From the NCBI GenBank assembly GCA_020348985.1, contig CP070761.1, positions 1,856,905-1,920,904 on the forward strand: a stretch of DNA of 64,000 nt, read 5' to 3'. The notes beneath the pieces are model-generated. The model saw nothing but the letters and a program-made list of their open reading frames with translations. It was not told the DNA's origin and ran no database searches. The DNA comes from Candidatus Thorarchaeota archaeon (GTDB taxonomy: Archaea > Asgardarchaeota > Thorarchaeia > Thorarchaeales > Thorarchaeaceae). Position numbers and translations under genes: made by a program. Shown here piece after piece: positions 26,057 through 35,191 of the stretch. Position 1 is the first letter of the stretch; every line of letters starts with the position of its first letter.

Positions 26057-27403
26057 TTGGACAGTTACAGTGAAAGTGTTTACAACAAGGTGGTAGAGAA
26101 AGACCCCGGTCAGAAAGTCTTTCATCAGGCTGTCTTGGAGGTTTTGGAGACTCTGGAGCCGGCAATCCAGAAATTCCCCAAATACAAAGAGAATGCTATC
26201 CTTGAGAGAATCGTTGAACCAGAACGAATCATTCAGTTTCGGGTTCCTTGGCTTGGCAAAGATGGGAAAATCCAGGTGAACCGAGGCTATAGGGTGCAGT
26301 TCAATTCTGCAATTGGGCCTTACAAGGGCGGCCTCCGTTTCCATCCTACGGTCACGCAAGGTATGCTGAAGTTCCTTGGCTTCGAACAGATCTTCAAGAA
26401 CAGCTTGACAGGTCTTCCGATGGGTGGAGGAAAAGGTGGTTCGGACTTCGATCCAAAGGGCAAGACTGACGCTGAGGTTGAGAGTTTCTGTCACAACTTC
26501 ATGCTAGAGCTATACAGACACATAGGCCAGTTTATCGACATTCCTGCTGGAGACATCGGCGTTGGAGGACGTGAGATCGGTTATCTTTACGGCGCCTTCA
26601 GGAAGCTGACGAATGATCATGGGACATGCGTCCTGACTGGTAAGGGTCCTCTTTACGGTGGATCACTAGTTCGCCCTGAAGCAACTGGTTATGGAACTGT
26701 CTACTTTGTCGAGGAAATGCTCAAGACCCAGAAGCAGGACATGAAAGGGAAGACCGTCTGTGTATCTGGATCTGGAAACGTCGCGCAATTCGCGACGGAG
26801 AAATGTATAGACCTTGGTGCCAACGTCATCGCTCTGAGTGACTCGAGCGGATGGATCCATGATCCTGACGGAATCGACAGGGAGAAACTCGCCTGGATAA
26901 AGGAACTTAAGAATGTACGAAGGGGCAGAATCAAGGAGTATGCTGAGCACTTCAATGTCTCCTATTCTTCAGATGGTAGCCCATGGAGCTTGAAGTGTGA
27001 TGTTGCATTGCCGTGCGCCACACAGAACGAAGTCGATGGTGCAGAAGCAAAGGCCCTCGTTGACAACGATGTTCTAGCTGTTGGTGAAGGTGCCAACATG
27101 CCCTGTGTGCCAGAGGCAATAGAGATCTTCCTAGAAAGCAAGATTCTTTACGGTCCTGGAAAGGCTGCCAATGCTGGTGGCGTCTCAGTCTCTGGTCTTG
27201 AGATGGCTCAGAATAGCATGCGCTACTTCTGGACTCGTGAAGAAGTCGACAACAGGCTGCATGAGATTATGCGCAACATTCACGCTAGCGCCTACAAGAC
27301 ATCCGAGATGTTTGGTGACAAAGGCAACTATGTCCTCGGAGCGAACATTGCCGGCTTCCTCAAAGTCGCCGATGCAATGATTGAGCAGGGATACACAGCG
27401 TAG
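26057..27403 (+). CDS. gdhA: NADP-type glutamate dehydrogenase
   Basis: 448 aa, the length of the hexameric class I GDH of bacteria rather than the shorter archaeal type. Catalytic region PMGGGKGGSDFDP with Lys, IPAGDIGVGGREIGYL, Rossmann motif SGSGNVAQFA, and the C-terminal NAGGVSVSGLEM. It converts 2-oxoglutarate and ammonia to glutamate, or the reverse. Start TTG 26057 with GGTGTG upstream. It is followed by a strong hairpin, and may have been acquired from bacteria. Confidence 0.93.
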   Translation: MDSYSESVYNKVVEKDPGQKVFHQAVLEVLETLEPAIQKFPKYKENAILERIVEPERIIQFRVPWLGKDGKIQVNRGYRVQFNSAIGPYKGGLRFHPTVTQGMLKFLGFEQIFKNSLTGLPMGGGKGGSDFDPKGKTDAEVESFCHNFMLELYRHIGQFIDIPAGDIGVGGREIGYLYGAFRKLTNDHGTCVLTGKGPLYGGSLVRPEATGYGTVYFVEEMLKTQKQDMKGKTVCVSGSGNVAQFATEKCIDLGANVIALSDSSGWIHDPDGIDREKLAWIKELKNVRRGRIKEYAEHFNVSYSSDGSPWSLKCDVALPCATQNEVDGAEAKALVDNDVLAVGEGANMPCVPEAIEIFLESKILYGPGKAANAGGVSVSGLEMAQNSMRYFWTREEVDNRLHEIMRNIHASAYKTSEMFGDKGNYVLGANIAGFLKVADAMIEQGYTA

Positions 27404-27412
27404 CCGACTGCT

Positions 27413-27437
27413 GCAGAGTCCTCATTGAGGGCTCTGC
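27413..27437 (+). terminator. hairpin after gdhA
   Basis: GCAGAGTCCTC (27413-27423) pairs with GAGGGCTCTGC (27427-27437), an 11-bp stem with one wobble pair and a three-base loop, followed by a CTTCAATCTTTC stretch. It lies ten bases after the gdhA stop and probably ends the transcript. Confidence 0.5.
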
Positions 27438-27504
27438 CTTCAATCTTTCACGTTATGAATGTCTAGCAGATTGATTGCCGACTTACTCAGGCAGTTCGCC
27501 AAAA

Positions 27505-28107
27505 TCAGCCTCTGATGATTTCCAATAGCTCACCAAGACGCCTCTTTATGTCGGTCTCGAGTGTTCGAAGCTCTGCCAGCTGGCCTATCTGAACTACTCT
27601 ATCTCTTCTATAGTCATCATCAGATATGGCTTCCTGCCTTCGCTCTAGCTCGAGCCTGTCCATCTCATCGTTGATCTCTCGACGCCTGTCAGTGACCATG
27701 TCAAACCCTTGCTTGAGAGACATCCACTCTATCATGGCATTGCTCTTCTCTTGCTCTATTCTCTCTCTGCGCAGCCGCTCTTCTTCCATCTCTTTTAGGC
27801 GCTTGTTGGCTGCTCGAATCTGTCGCTGAATCTCGTAAAGTCTTGCTTCCACCTCGCGTTTGACCTGAACTATCTCAGTGGATGTTCTCCACCTCTCCCT
27901 ATAGAGTTCGATGTGCTCAGCTTCTGTGATCTTGTTCTCCTCGAGCTGCTTGTCCAAATCTGTGAGTTCTTGTTGAACTTCTCTTAGCTTGATCTTGACC
28001 TCATCATAGGATTTTCTGAGTGCAACCCATTCGACGCTGAATTGCGCAAGGATATCCCTTGGGTCCATATCATAGGGGTCGCCTAGGTGCCCACTGCCGT
28101 GACTCAT
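27505..28107 (-). CDS. coiled-coil protein made of two repeats
   Basis: 200 aa, nearly all helix. Residues 26-93 and 127-194 are a tandem duplication: EWVALRKSYDEV against EWMSLKQGFDMV, then a charged coiled hairpin whose turn (KITEAEHIELYRERW / AISDDDYRRDRVV) resembles SHOCT-type turns. GGGAGG lies 9 nt before the ATG. Function unknown; such helical hairpins often oligomerise. The acidic-tailed gene lies upstream on the same strand. Confidence 0.6.
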   Translation of the reverse strand: MSHGSGHLGDPYDMDPRDILAQFSVEWVALRKSYDEVKIKLREVQQELTDLDKQLEENKITEAEHIELYRERWRTSTEIVQVKREVEARLYEIQRQIRAANKRLKEMEEERLRRERIEQEKSNAMIEWMSLKQGFDMVTDRRREINDEMDRLELERRQEAISDDDYRRDRVVQIGQLAELRTLETDIKRRLGELLEIIRG

Positions 28108-28224
28108 CAGCGCATCCTCCCTTCTGCTAGCATGAAAGTGGCTTAAGGGATTTTCTAAGACACCCAGATAGGTTCCAGGCTTGTGATAAGGTGCCTATGC
28201 GTTGCGCCCATTCTCTCCTAGCGT

Positions 28225-28241
28225 AGGGGCAATCTGCCCTT
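28225..28241 (-). terminator. hairpin downstream of acidic-protein gene
   Basis: AGGGGCA and TGCCCTT form a 7-bp stem with loop ATC immediately 3' of the minus-strand gene ending at 28245. A short terminator-like element. Confidence 0.3.
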
Positions 28242-28244
28242 GTC

Positions 28245-28658
28245 TCAGGAATCGTGTGTGCCTCTCTCCGCGTCTGACTCTGGCGGTGCTTCGCGGTCAA
28301 GTGAATCCCAAGCAGGTGGTGGTTCTAGAGTATCGTCGGGAGACCACGGTTCTTCTGATTCTACAGACGGTTCCTCTTCTTCTGACACGGACTCCTCCTC
28401 TTCCGAAGACTCCTCCTCAGATTCATCTTCCTCCTCGAGGTCGTCTACAATCCCTTCCAGTTCCTTGACGGTAGAGGTAATTGCCTTGAGCTTCCCGGTC
28501 TCAAGCTTCTCTAGAAGAGTGTAGAACATTCGCTCAACAACGGTGGCTTTGCCTTTGGCCTCAAACTCTAGTTCGCCGAGCTCAAACTCGAGCTCTGTAT
28601 AGTCGTCTCGCTTCTTGCGTTTCTTGCCTTTTTCCTCATCATCGCCCATAGGCATCAA
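28245..28658 (-). CDS. acidic-tailed hypothetical protein
   Basis: 137 aa; the start cluster TTG-ATG-x-ATG at 28649-28658 leaves the exact start open. Residues 12-18 are basic (GKKRKKR), a middle region (ELEFELGELEFEAKGKATVVERM) is predicted to be structured, and the last 65 residues are almost all Glu, Ser, Asp and Pro, likely disordered. A charge-bipolar small protein with no recognised family. Divergent from the aminotransferase gene. Confidence 0.5.
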   Translation of the reverse strand: MMPMGDDEEKGKKRKKRDDYTELEFELGELEFEAKGKATVVERMFYTLLEKLETGKLKAITSTVKELEGIVDDLEEEDESEEESSEEEESVSEEEEPSVESEEPWSPDDTLEPPPAWDSLDREAPPESDAERGTHDS

Positions 28659-28761
28659 CTACTCGTCAGTTTCGATGAATCCTAATAAATGATTCACAGA
28701 ACCCACTCGAACCTATGGCTTTATGAGGAGCTTGCTTCAATGCGATGTCTAGGGTGCTAGG

Positions 28762-29829
28762 ATGAAACTCAAAGTGGAACTAGTCCCCCCTGAAAGCCGG
28801 AAAGAAAGGCCCGAGGACCCATTGAGTCTCGAGTTCGGCTCTGTGTTCACTGATCACATGTTCGCAATGTTCTATGCTGACAACGAATGGAAGAATCCCC
28901 GAATCGGACCTTATTCGAATCTATCACTGGATCCTGCGGCATTATGTCTTCACTATGGCCAAGGAATCTTTGAGGGTCTGAAGAGCTATAGGCGCGGTGA
29001 AAGAGTATTCCTATTCAGGCCTAGAAAGAACTTGGAGCGTCTCAATGCGTCAGCTATTCGCATGGTTATGCCACAAATCGACATTGATTTTGCCTTGGAA
29101 GCCCTCATAGAGCTCCTCAGAGTGGAGCGTGATTGGATACCTGAGTTGAAGGGAAGTTCACTGTACGTTCGGCCGACAATGATTGCGACAGAGCCCAAGT
29201 TAGGTGTACGCGCATCACACACTTACCTCTATTATGTCATCCTTAGTCCGGTCGGCCCGTACTTCAAAGAAGGATTCAGTCCCGTCAAGATTATGGTCTC
29301 AGAAAAGTATGTGCGTGCGGCAGACGGTGGAGTCGGCCAAGCCAAAACCATTGGGAACTACGCGGCGAGCCTTCTGGGTGGGAAGGAAGCTATGGAGAGA
29401 GGGTACTCGCAGGTCATGTGGCTAGACTCACATGAGAGGAAATACATTGAAGAAGCAGGGACTATGAACATCTTCGTTCTGTTTGACGACGAACTCGCAA
29501 CTCCTCCTCTCTCCGGAACCATTCTTCCAGGTATAACTCGTGAGTCAGCCATGCAGATTGCCCAAGATTGGGGTTATAGTCTGAATGAACGACCCATTGC
29601 AATTGACGAGGTGATTGACGGGATCAAATCCGGAAAGGTCAAGGAGATCTTTGGGACTGGGACCGCCGCCATCATCGCGCCTATCGGTGAACTATACTTC
29701 AGAGAGAAGCCGCATATAGTGGGAGACGGCACGATAGGTGCTCTCTCTCAAAGGATGTTCGACGAATTGACGGGCATTCAGTCAGGTGAAAGAGAGGACA
29801 CACGCGGGTGGGTCTTTGAAATCGAATGA
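28762..29829 (+). CDS. ilvE: branched-chain amino acid aminotransferase
   Basis: 355 aa, PLP fold type IV. LHYGQGIFEGLKSY, RPTMIATEPKLG, catalytic Lys in QAKTIGNYAASLLG, EEAGTMNIF and SGTILPGITRES are those of the longer (type II) BCATs. It transfers amino groups between Leu/Ile/Val and 2-oxoglutarate. With gdhA upstream and the aldehyde oxidoreductase downstream, it fits amino-acid breakdown or synthesis. GGTG lies 5 nt before the ATG. Confidence 0.92.
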   Translation: MKLKVELVPPESRKERPEDPLSLEFGSVFTDHMFAMFYADNEWKNPRIGPYSNLSLDPAALCLHYGQGIFEGLKSYRRGERVFLFRPRKNLERLNASAIRMVMPQIDIDFALEALIELLRVERDWIPELKGSSLYVRPTMIATEPKLGVRASHTYLYYVILSPVGPYFKEGFSPVKIMVSEKYVRAADGGVGQAKTIGNYAASLLGGKEAMERGYSQVMWLDSHERKYIEEAGTMNIFVLFDDELATPPLSGTILPGITRESAMQIAQDWGYSLNERPIAIDEVIDGIKSGKVKEIFGTGTAAIIAPIGELYFREKPHIVGDGTIGALSQRMFDELTGIQSGEREDTRGWVFEIE

Positions 29830-29906
29830 GCCCATAGGATCTTCAAGCGGAATCATAACCTTTTTTCGTTGCGCGGCATGAATTGGCATACTCAAAGGTG
29901 GACACA

Positions 29907-30413
29907 ATGTCGTCACAATTGCTTGTTGATTACACCAAGTGTACTGGGTGCCGAGTCTGTGAGCTAGCTTGTTCTGCTAAACATGAAGCGCGATTCCAGC
30001 CCAGCCTAGCTCGACTCAAGATTGTGAAGTACGACGATTTAGGACTAGACGTCCCGAATGTCTGCGGCCCCTGTGAAGAAGCACCCTGTGTGGAGGTCTG
30101 TCCTGTTTACGCAATGCGTCGCGATGCTGTAAGCAAGATGGTCTATCTTGACCATGACAAGTGCATCCTTTGCAAGTCTTGTGCCGGCGCCTGTGTTAAT
30201 GGTGTAATTCTTCTTGACACGTACTCAATGCGAATCATAAAGTGTGACCACTGCGGTGGTGAACCAGAATGCGCTCGGATGTGTCCCACCGGAGCAATCA
30301 CATACGGACCCACATCTACGTCGAAGACCGTTGATAGACATAGCAAGATCCTAGGCTACCTCAGAGAGATTGAACGGTCCGCAGAAGCTCAAGAATCTGG
30401 CGGAGTTGAATAG
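29907..30413 (+). CDS. polyferredoxin subunit (4 x 4Fe-4S, HycB/CooF-like)
   Basis: 168 aa from ATG 29907, with AGGTGG five bases upstream; a TTG at 29883 lacks that. Cysteine groups: CTGCRVCELAC, CGPCEEAPCVEVCP, CILCKSCAGAC and CDHCGGEPECARMCP, enough for four cubane clusters as in the electron-transfer subunits of dehydrogenases. The last Cys group precedes TGAITY. It is coupled to the aldehyde oxidoreductase (3-bp gap), so it is likely its electron carrier. Confidence 0.85.
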   Translation: MSSQLLVDYTKCTGCRVCELACSAKHEARFQPSLARLKIVKYDDLGLDVPNVCGPCEEAPCVEVCPVYAMRRDAVSKMVYLDHDKCILCKSCAGACVNGVILLDTYSMRIIKCDHCGGEPECARMCPTGAITYGPTSTSKTVDRHSKILGYLREIERSAEAQESGGVE

Positions 30414-30416
30414 AGC

Positions 30417-32306
30417 GTGACCGGTGGCTACACTGGCAAGATCCTTCGTGCGAACCTGACGGATGAAACATTCAAGATAGATCCACTTCCAAAGGACTGG
30501 ATTCGAGAATACATAGGCGGTGACGGTTTTGCAGCGAAGCTGCTCTACGAGGAAGTTGCCGCGAGGATTGACCCGTTGAGTGAAAGGAACAAGCTAATAA
30601 TCGCGACAGGACCGATAACGGGCACGTTATGGCCTATGAGCGGAAGAACGGTTTTCGTTTCCAAGGCGGCTCAGACCGGAATCTGGGGTGAAAGCCATGT
30701 TGGAGGATTCCTAGGTCCTGAACTCAAGTATGCAGGATACGACATGCTTGTAGTTGAAGGCAAGGCGGAAGACCCCGTCTATCTTCTCATACAAGACGGC
30801 CATCTGCAGATTCATAGTGCCAAGGATTTCTGGGGCATGACGACCGACAAGGTGACCACTGCCATTCAGAAAAAGCACAATGACCCAGATATCCAGATTG
30901 CCGCTATTGGGCCAGCAGGAGAGAATCTCATCCGATTCTCTGCAGTGATCATAAACCATGCCCGTGCTGCCGGAAGAACTGGCATGGGTGCAGTTCTTGG
31001 ATCAAAGAACATGAAGGCAATCGCCATCCGAGGCACTGGTTCTGTTGAGGTTGCAGACCATGAAGGCTTTCTTGAACTGGCCAAAGAAGCTCATGATCGC
31101 CTGAGGAACAATCCACAGGCCAAGGAAATGGGCAAGTGGGGCACATGGATTCTAACTGCAGTGAAACAACAGATTGGGGAGCTACCTACCTATAATCACA
31201 GGACGGGGGTATTCCCAGGATGGGAGAAGCTGAGCGCTGACTACATTCGGCCTCGGTACACAGTTTCTGACCGTGCCTGTTTCGGCTGTAGTCTCGGATG
31301 CAAGAAGCTGAACTACGTGAGCCACGGACCTTATGCGGGCACATTGGAAGAAGGGCCCGAGTACGAGGGTTTAATGGCTTTCGGCAGTGCACTAGGTATC
31401 GCGGACTATCCTACGACATTGAAAGCGAATCAAATCTGCAACAAATACGGCATGGACATAATTTCTGCAGGGTCCACAATTGGCTTCGCCATTGAGTCGT
31501 TCGAAGGCGGCGCAATTGATGAGGAGACTACTGGTGGATTGAAACTCGAGTGGGGCAACAGTGACTTGGCAATCAAACTCCTAGAGTTGATCGGAAAGAG
31601 AGAAGGATTCGGTGACATCCTTGCCGAGGGCACACGTAGGGCTGCCGAAATACTAGGTCCAGAAACCGAGCCGTTCGCCTTGCATGTGAAGGGACTGGAA
31701 TTCTCAGGTCAAGATGGACGAACACACAGAAGCATTGGTCTAGGTCATGCCACCGGTGCGAGAGGCGCAGATCACTTGCGCAGCCTTGTAACTGTAGATC
31801 AGCTTGGCTATCAAGATGTGGCGGCTGAACGATGGGGTGCGGACAAACTTCCAGAGATTGTTGATCCCTATACGGAGACCCATAAGGCTGTGGCGGTCTT
31901 CGAAACTGAGAACACCTACGCGATACGCGACACTATGATTGTATGTTGGTATTCCGTTTCTTGGCCTCCTGTTTTCTGGATGAGGGACTTCGCCAATATC
32001 TTGCCTCTCGCAACTGGTGAGAAGTCTCTGGGTGACGTGGAGAACCTAACTAAGATTGCTGAGCGTCAAGTTACCCTGAAGAGACTATTCAACACAAGAG
32101 AAGGCATCTCCCGTGCGGATGACAGACTACCCCCCCGGTTCACTGACGAGCCAATGCCAGAGGGACCTGGTAAAGGGCAAACTGTGAATCTCGAGCCAAT
32201 GCTTGATGACTACTACAACCTGAGAGGCTGGGACTTGGAAACTGGTCTGCCGACTTCCAAGACCATTAGCAGGCTTTCTCTAGATTGGGCCGTCACAAAC
32301 AAGTGA
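30417..32306 (+). CDS. aor: tungsten aldehyde:ferredoxin oxidoreductase
   Basis: 629 aa, GTG start. N-terminal GGDGFAAKLLYEE, SGRTVFVSKAA and GAVLGSKNMKAI match AOR domain 1 (tungstopterin binding). Cluster ligands are C288, C291 and C295 (CFGCSLGC) plus a later Cys in DTMIVC, and HVKGLEFSGQD is followed by GHATGARGADHL. It oxidises aldehydes to acids, reducing ferredoxin. The ferredoxin-like gene just upstream forms an operon with it. Confidence 0.9.
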   Translation: MTGGYTGKILRANLTDETFKIDPLPKDWIREYIGGDGFAAKLLYEEVAARIDPLSERNKLIIATGPITGTLWPMSGRTVFVSKAAQTGIWGESHVGGFLGPELKYAGYDMLVVEGKAEDPVYLLIQDGHLQIHSAKDFWGMTTDKVTTAIQKKHNDPDIQIAAIGPAGENLIRFSAVIINHARAAGRTGMGAVLGSKNMKAIAIRGTGSVEVADHEGFLELAKEAHDRLRNNPQAKEMGKWGTWILTAVKQQIGELPTYNHRTGVFPGWEKLSADYIRPRYTVSDRACFGCSLGCKKLNYVSHGPYAGTLEEGPEYEGLMAFGSALGIADYPTTLKANQICNKYGMDIISAGSTIGFAIESFEGGAIDEETTGGLKLEWGNSDLAIKLLELIGKREGFGDILAEGTRRAAEILGPETEPFALHVKGLEFSGQDGRTHRSIGLGHATGARGADHLRSLVTVDQLGYQDVAAERWGADKLPEIVDPYTETHKAVAVFETENTYAIRDTMIVCWYSVSWPPVFWMRDFANILPLATGEKSLGDVENLTKIAERQVTLKRLFNTREGISRADDRLPPRFTDEPMPEGPGKGQTVNLEPMLDDYYNLRGWDLETGLPTSKTISRLSLDWAVTNK

Positions 32307-32307
32307 T

Positions 32308-33261
32308 CTACATTCTTACATAGTCAACATTGTGAGTCTGACCGCAGTTTGGACATGAATACTGGTCAGGGCCGACCCACTCTATTCCTTCCCAAGATAT
32401 AGATGCTCCACAACGAGTGCATGATGACTTGATCTGAGGCTTGACAAAGACGGTTCCGGCTGCTGGAGCGGCCGTTGCATCTAGCGGAGTTTCGGCTTGC
32501 TCCTGTGCCCTGGCCATCGGTGCCACTCTTTCAGTGTCCACACGTTGTTGTAGTGGATGATGCGCAGCAACTGCAGAATATTCCATAGCCAACCAGTCTA
32601 TGTGTTCTTTCGGTATCGTATCCCACTCCCGGTTCTTCCAGACTCGCAAGAGATGATCCTGACGAGGAATGTGTCCCCTAATCTCGAATCTTCCTGTGGA
32701 GGCATCTATCTTGAGCCTGTCTTTCTTTGATTCGAAAGTGTGTATCATGTGCAATGGGAATATGTACAGCTTTCTCTTCTTGGAATCGAACTGATAGAGT
32801 CTATAGTCCGTAAGAATGAAATTATCTGGATAATAAGTGAAGACCTCTTCTCCTTTTATCCAAGCAAACCTCAGATAGAAATCTCGAGACAGCTTACGAT
32901 GATATCCTATTGTGCTCCATCTGTTGTAAGGATCTTCCGGATGAACGTATGGTATACCGGCTATCTCACAGATTTTCCTTTGTCCACCTACTCTCAATTC
33001 ATCATATTCACGAAGCCCGATTGCTGCACGGACCTCTTCGCGTCTCGGCATTTGCCCAACAATGTTCACAATGCCGTTGACGACCTTGAACATCCCTGAT
33101 CTTTGCATCAGCTTGTACTCTTTGACGGTGTGCCACGGAATGCTGACACTCTGTCTAGAACCATGATCGTGCTGTATCAGTCTGTAATTTGTGACAGTAT
33201 ACTCCGCACCCTGAGCTAGGATTCTCTCACCTTCAATAGGAATGTAAACGACCGAAGACAA
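32308..33261 (-). CDS. tandem PH/GRAM-like domains with C-terminal zinc ribbon
   Basis: 317 aa from TTG 33261, with GGTG 8 nt upstream. Two related beta-rich modules occur: TVTNYRLIQHD...VSIPWHTVKEYKLM (about 22-65) and FILTDYRLYQFD...IFPLHMIHTF (about 150-190). Both end with a G-x-(M/I)-P-R-x-(E/D) pattern, as in bacterial PH/GRAM domains. After a Pro/Ala linker a zinc ribbon has CTRCGAS and CPNCGQ. Eukaryotic ESCRT-II Vps36 also joins a PH-like GLUE domain to zinc fingers; a link is tempting but not shown. Likely lipid or protein binding. Confidence 0.55.
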   Translation of the reverse strand: MSSVVYIPIEGERILAQGAEYTVTNYRLIQHDHGSRQSVSIPWHTVKEYKLMQRSGMFKVVNGIVNIVGQMPRREEVRAAIGLREYDELRVGGQRKICEIAGIPYVHPEDPYNRWSTIGYHRKLSRDFYLRFAWIKGEEVFTYYPDNFILTDYRLYQFDSKKRKLYIFPLHMIHTFESKKDRLKIDASTGRFEIRGHIPRQDHLLRVWKNREWDTIPKEHIDWLAMEYSAVAAHHPLQQRVDTERVAPMARAQEQAETPLDATAAPAAGTVFVKPQIKSSCTRCGASISWEGIEWVGPDQYSCPNCGQTHNVDYVRM

Positions 33262-33317
33262 ATCTACTACACCAGCCTATGTACTGTACTCCAATTCATG
33301 GGGACGGCATATGCGCA

Positions 33318-33325
33318 TTAAAAGC
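33318..33325 (-). promoter_or_regulatory. TATA box for the PH-like gene
   Basis: CTTTTAAT on the minus strand, 26 bp before a predicted start near 33295, gives a leader of about 34 nt to the TTG at 33261. Confidence 0.35.
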
Positions 33326-33359
33326 TTGACCGTACGTTGGCTCCCTTTCCCAATTCACC

Positions 33360-33584
33360 TTAGACCTGCCCCTGTTGTCTTGGGACCGAAAGGTAGAGAA
33401 TATCTTCGTAACCGAGAATGCCATATCCGGATGGATTCTCGAGCTTCACGTGATCATCGAATACCTCGAACACTCGCACGTTCGGTACTTTTGCCAGAGT
33501 GTCCTTTTGCATGTAGCGGAGATACACGGTGAACACTTGTCCAGTGGATTTCATCTCTTGGAAAATTGACCTCCAGTCTGTCAT
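33360..33584 (-). CDS. small hypothetical protein, 74 aa
   Basis: 74 aa with a strong GGAGGAAA site 8 nt before ATG 33584. The sequence is predicted to be beta-rich after a first helix: GQVFTVYLRY, VRVFEVFDDHVKLENP, ILGYEDILYLSV. The alternating strands and the DDHVKLENP turn resemble small beta barrels (Sm-like or PH-like), but I cannot assign a family. Lies between the PH-like and GIY-YIG genes on the same strand. Confidence 0.6.
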   Translation of the reverse strand: MTDWRSIFQEMKSTGQVFTVYLRYMQKDTLAKVPNVRVFEVFDDHVKLENPSGYGILGYEDILYLSVPRQQGQV

Positions 33585-33673
33585 GCCGATTTTCCTCCAA
33601 TTGTTGCTTCAGCTAGGCTGCAGCCATTTTAACGTTTGCTTCAGGGTGATTGACAGGAATCAGCTAGGCCAGG

Positions 33674-34120
33674 TCAGACAATCCAATTCTTGGGCTGGAG
33701 TCCTATGCTTCGAAAGGCATTCAACAGGACTTCTTCAATTTGAAGAGAACCTTCATACAAGAATAGATGCGACCCACAACTGCTATGGCAATCTGACGAT
33801 CCAAACCCCTTTGGTCCGAGTGCAAAGTGACCGGAATTAAAAATTGCCGATGCCAGTACACATTCCTGTCTGTTTTGTGTCTCGGAGTACAAAGCACGAA
33901 CTACGGATGCTTTCTCCAGCAGGTAGTCAATGTGCCAATGAATTGCCTTTTCGGCAGTCAAATGTCGTCTAATTCGATTCTCCAGACTAGTGGATCCATT
34001 TCCCATTGCAGAACCAACATAGACCCAGGTGCCGTCTTGAATCGCCATAGATCCCAGTGAGCCCGCCTTGATCGATGTTATCTTGTCCAGTGAGATTATG
34101 AGAGCATAAACACCCTTCAT
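33674..34120 (-). CDS. GIY-YIG/DUF123 family protein
   Basis: 148 aa from ATG 34120, which starts MKGVYALIISL; the longer frame is not conserved-looking. It has the GIY-YIG-like pair (GVYAL near the N-terminus, WVYVGSAMG near residue 30), an Arg helix LENRIRRHL, HWHIDYLL and the DUF123 signature FGSSDCHSSCGSHLF. Archaeal members sit beside or are fused to endonuclease III and are thought to be nucleases. Divergent from the MBL gene. Confidence 0.72.
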   Translation of the reverse strand: MKGVYALIISLDKITSIKAGSLGSMAIQDGTWVYVGSAMGNGSTSLENRIRRHLTAEKAIHWHIDYLLEKASVVRALYSETQNRQECVLASAIFNSGHFALGPKGFGSSDCHSSCGSHLFLYEGSLQIEEVLLNAFRSIGLQPKNWIV

Positions 34121-34243
34121 CGTATCAGTTCCTGAGGTTTGCAGGAGTGTGACTCCAAGCCATGAAGACCTTCTTCCCTTGGCACAGTACTGATTCATTC
34201 GATACCGTCATAAGGTCTCCGTGGTATCCATTGCCTATCTACC

Positions 34244-35191
34244 ATGACGTTGACAGAAATCACGAAGAACGTATACTCTGTGAATGGGGGGTTCATAGAC
34301 GACTTTGGTTTCATAACCTCCCACATTGTGGTAGATGATGAGGAAGCACTAGTAATTGATCCTGGTACTGCTGGTGCTCCAGGAAAACTCATTTCGCAGG
34401 CATTGAGTAGTTTGGGTATTGACGAAATGGGCGGCCTCATTGGCATCCTATGTACTCATGGACATCCAGATCACATCGGAGGAGTGTCACGCTTCGCTTC
34501 GAAGACAAAGGCCCCAGTCTTCATCCACCGTGAAGACGCCGAGCTGTTAAGTGCGCCCCAAGTATTTGTAGAAAAACGCCTGAAGCTTGATCGGGCTGGT
34601 AGAATCTCAATGAAGTTTGAGAAGGGCCCGCTTAAGGTCAACTACAATGCTATCGAAGTGGACCGGATGATAGGCGACGGAGATCAGATAAGAGTAGGCA
34701 GCCTGAAGCTTGAGGTTATTCATACCGCTGGTCATTCAGCGGGTCACTGCGCCTTCTTTGAACCAAAAGGCAAAGTCCTATTCTCAGGTGATGAATTGAA
34801 CAATTTCCCGAATGACCCGCGCAAGTTCTATGTAGACCTGAGTGGCAGCATTCCTGCCAAGTTTGCCGCTATTGACCGACTAGAGGGGCTCGACGCTGAG
34901 TACCTTCTTCCAGCCCATGACACAATGCATCTCTTTGAGAATGTCAGAATACAGATTGCTGAAGTCAGAGATGGAGTAAAGCAATTTCAAGACCAGGTCA
35001 TAGATCTGATTTCTGCCCGAGGCGAAGTCGACCTGGCACAGCTAATTCACGATCTATCTCGAGTCACCAGCATCTCTCTACCAACCACTATGGACGCTTT
35101 GCTGCCGACCACGCTTCAAGTGGCATTGGAATCGCTTCAGTCTGCGGGTCTGGTCAGATATAGTGATGCAGGAATATGGAGCATCGCCTAG
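34244..35191 (+). CDS. metallo-beta-lactamase-fold hydrolase
   Basis: 315 aa. The zinc motif HGHPDH occupies residues 72-77, and HTAGHSAGHCAFF and FSGDEL supply further ligands. A C-terminal winged-helix-like domain (about 235-315) ends RYSDAGIWSIA. This is the LACTB2/glyoxalase-like architecture (MBL plus C-terminal helical domain). Substrate unknown. Confidence 0.78.
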   Translation: MTLTEITKNVYSVNGGFIDDFGFITSHIVVDDEEALVIDPGTAGAPGKLISQALSSLGIDEMGGLIGILCTHGHPDHIGGVSRFASKTKAPVFIHREDAELLSAPQVFVEKRLKLDRAGRISMKFEKGPLKVNYNAIEVDRMIGDGDQIRVGSLKLEVIHTAGHSAGHCAFFEPKGKVLFSGDELNNFPNDPRKFYVDLSGSIPAKFAAIDRLEGLDAEYLLPAHDTMHLFENVRIQIAEVRDGVKQFQDQVIDLISARGEVDLAQLIHDLSRVTSISLPTTMDALLPTTLQVALESLQSAGLVRYSDAGIWSIA

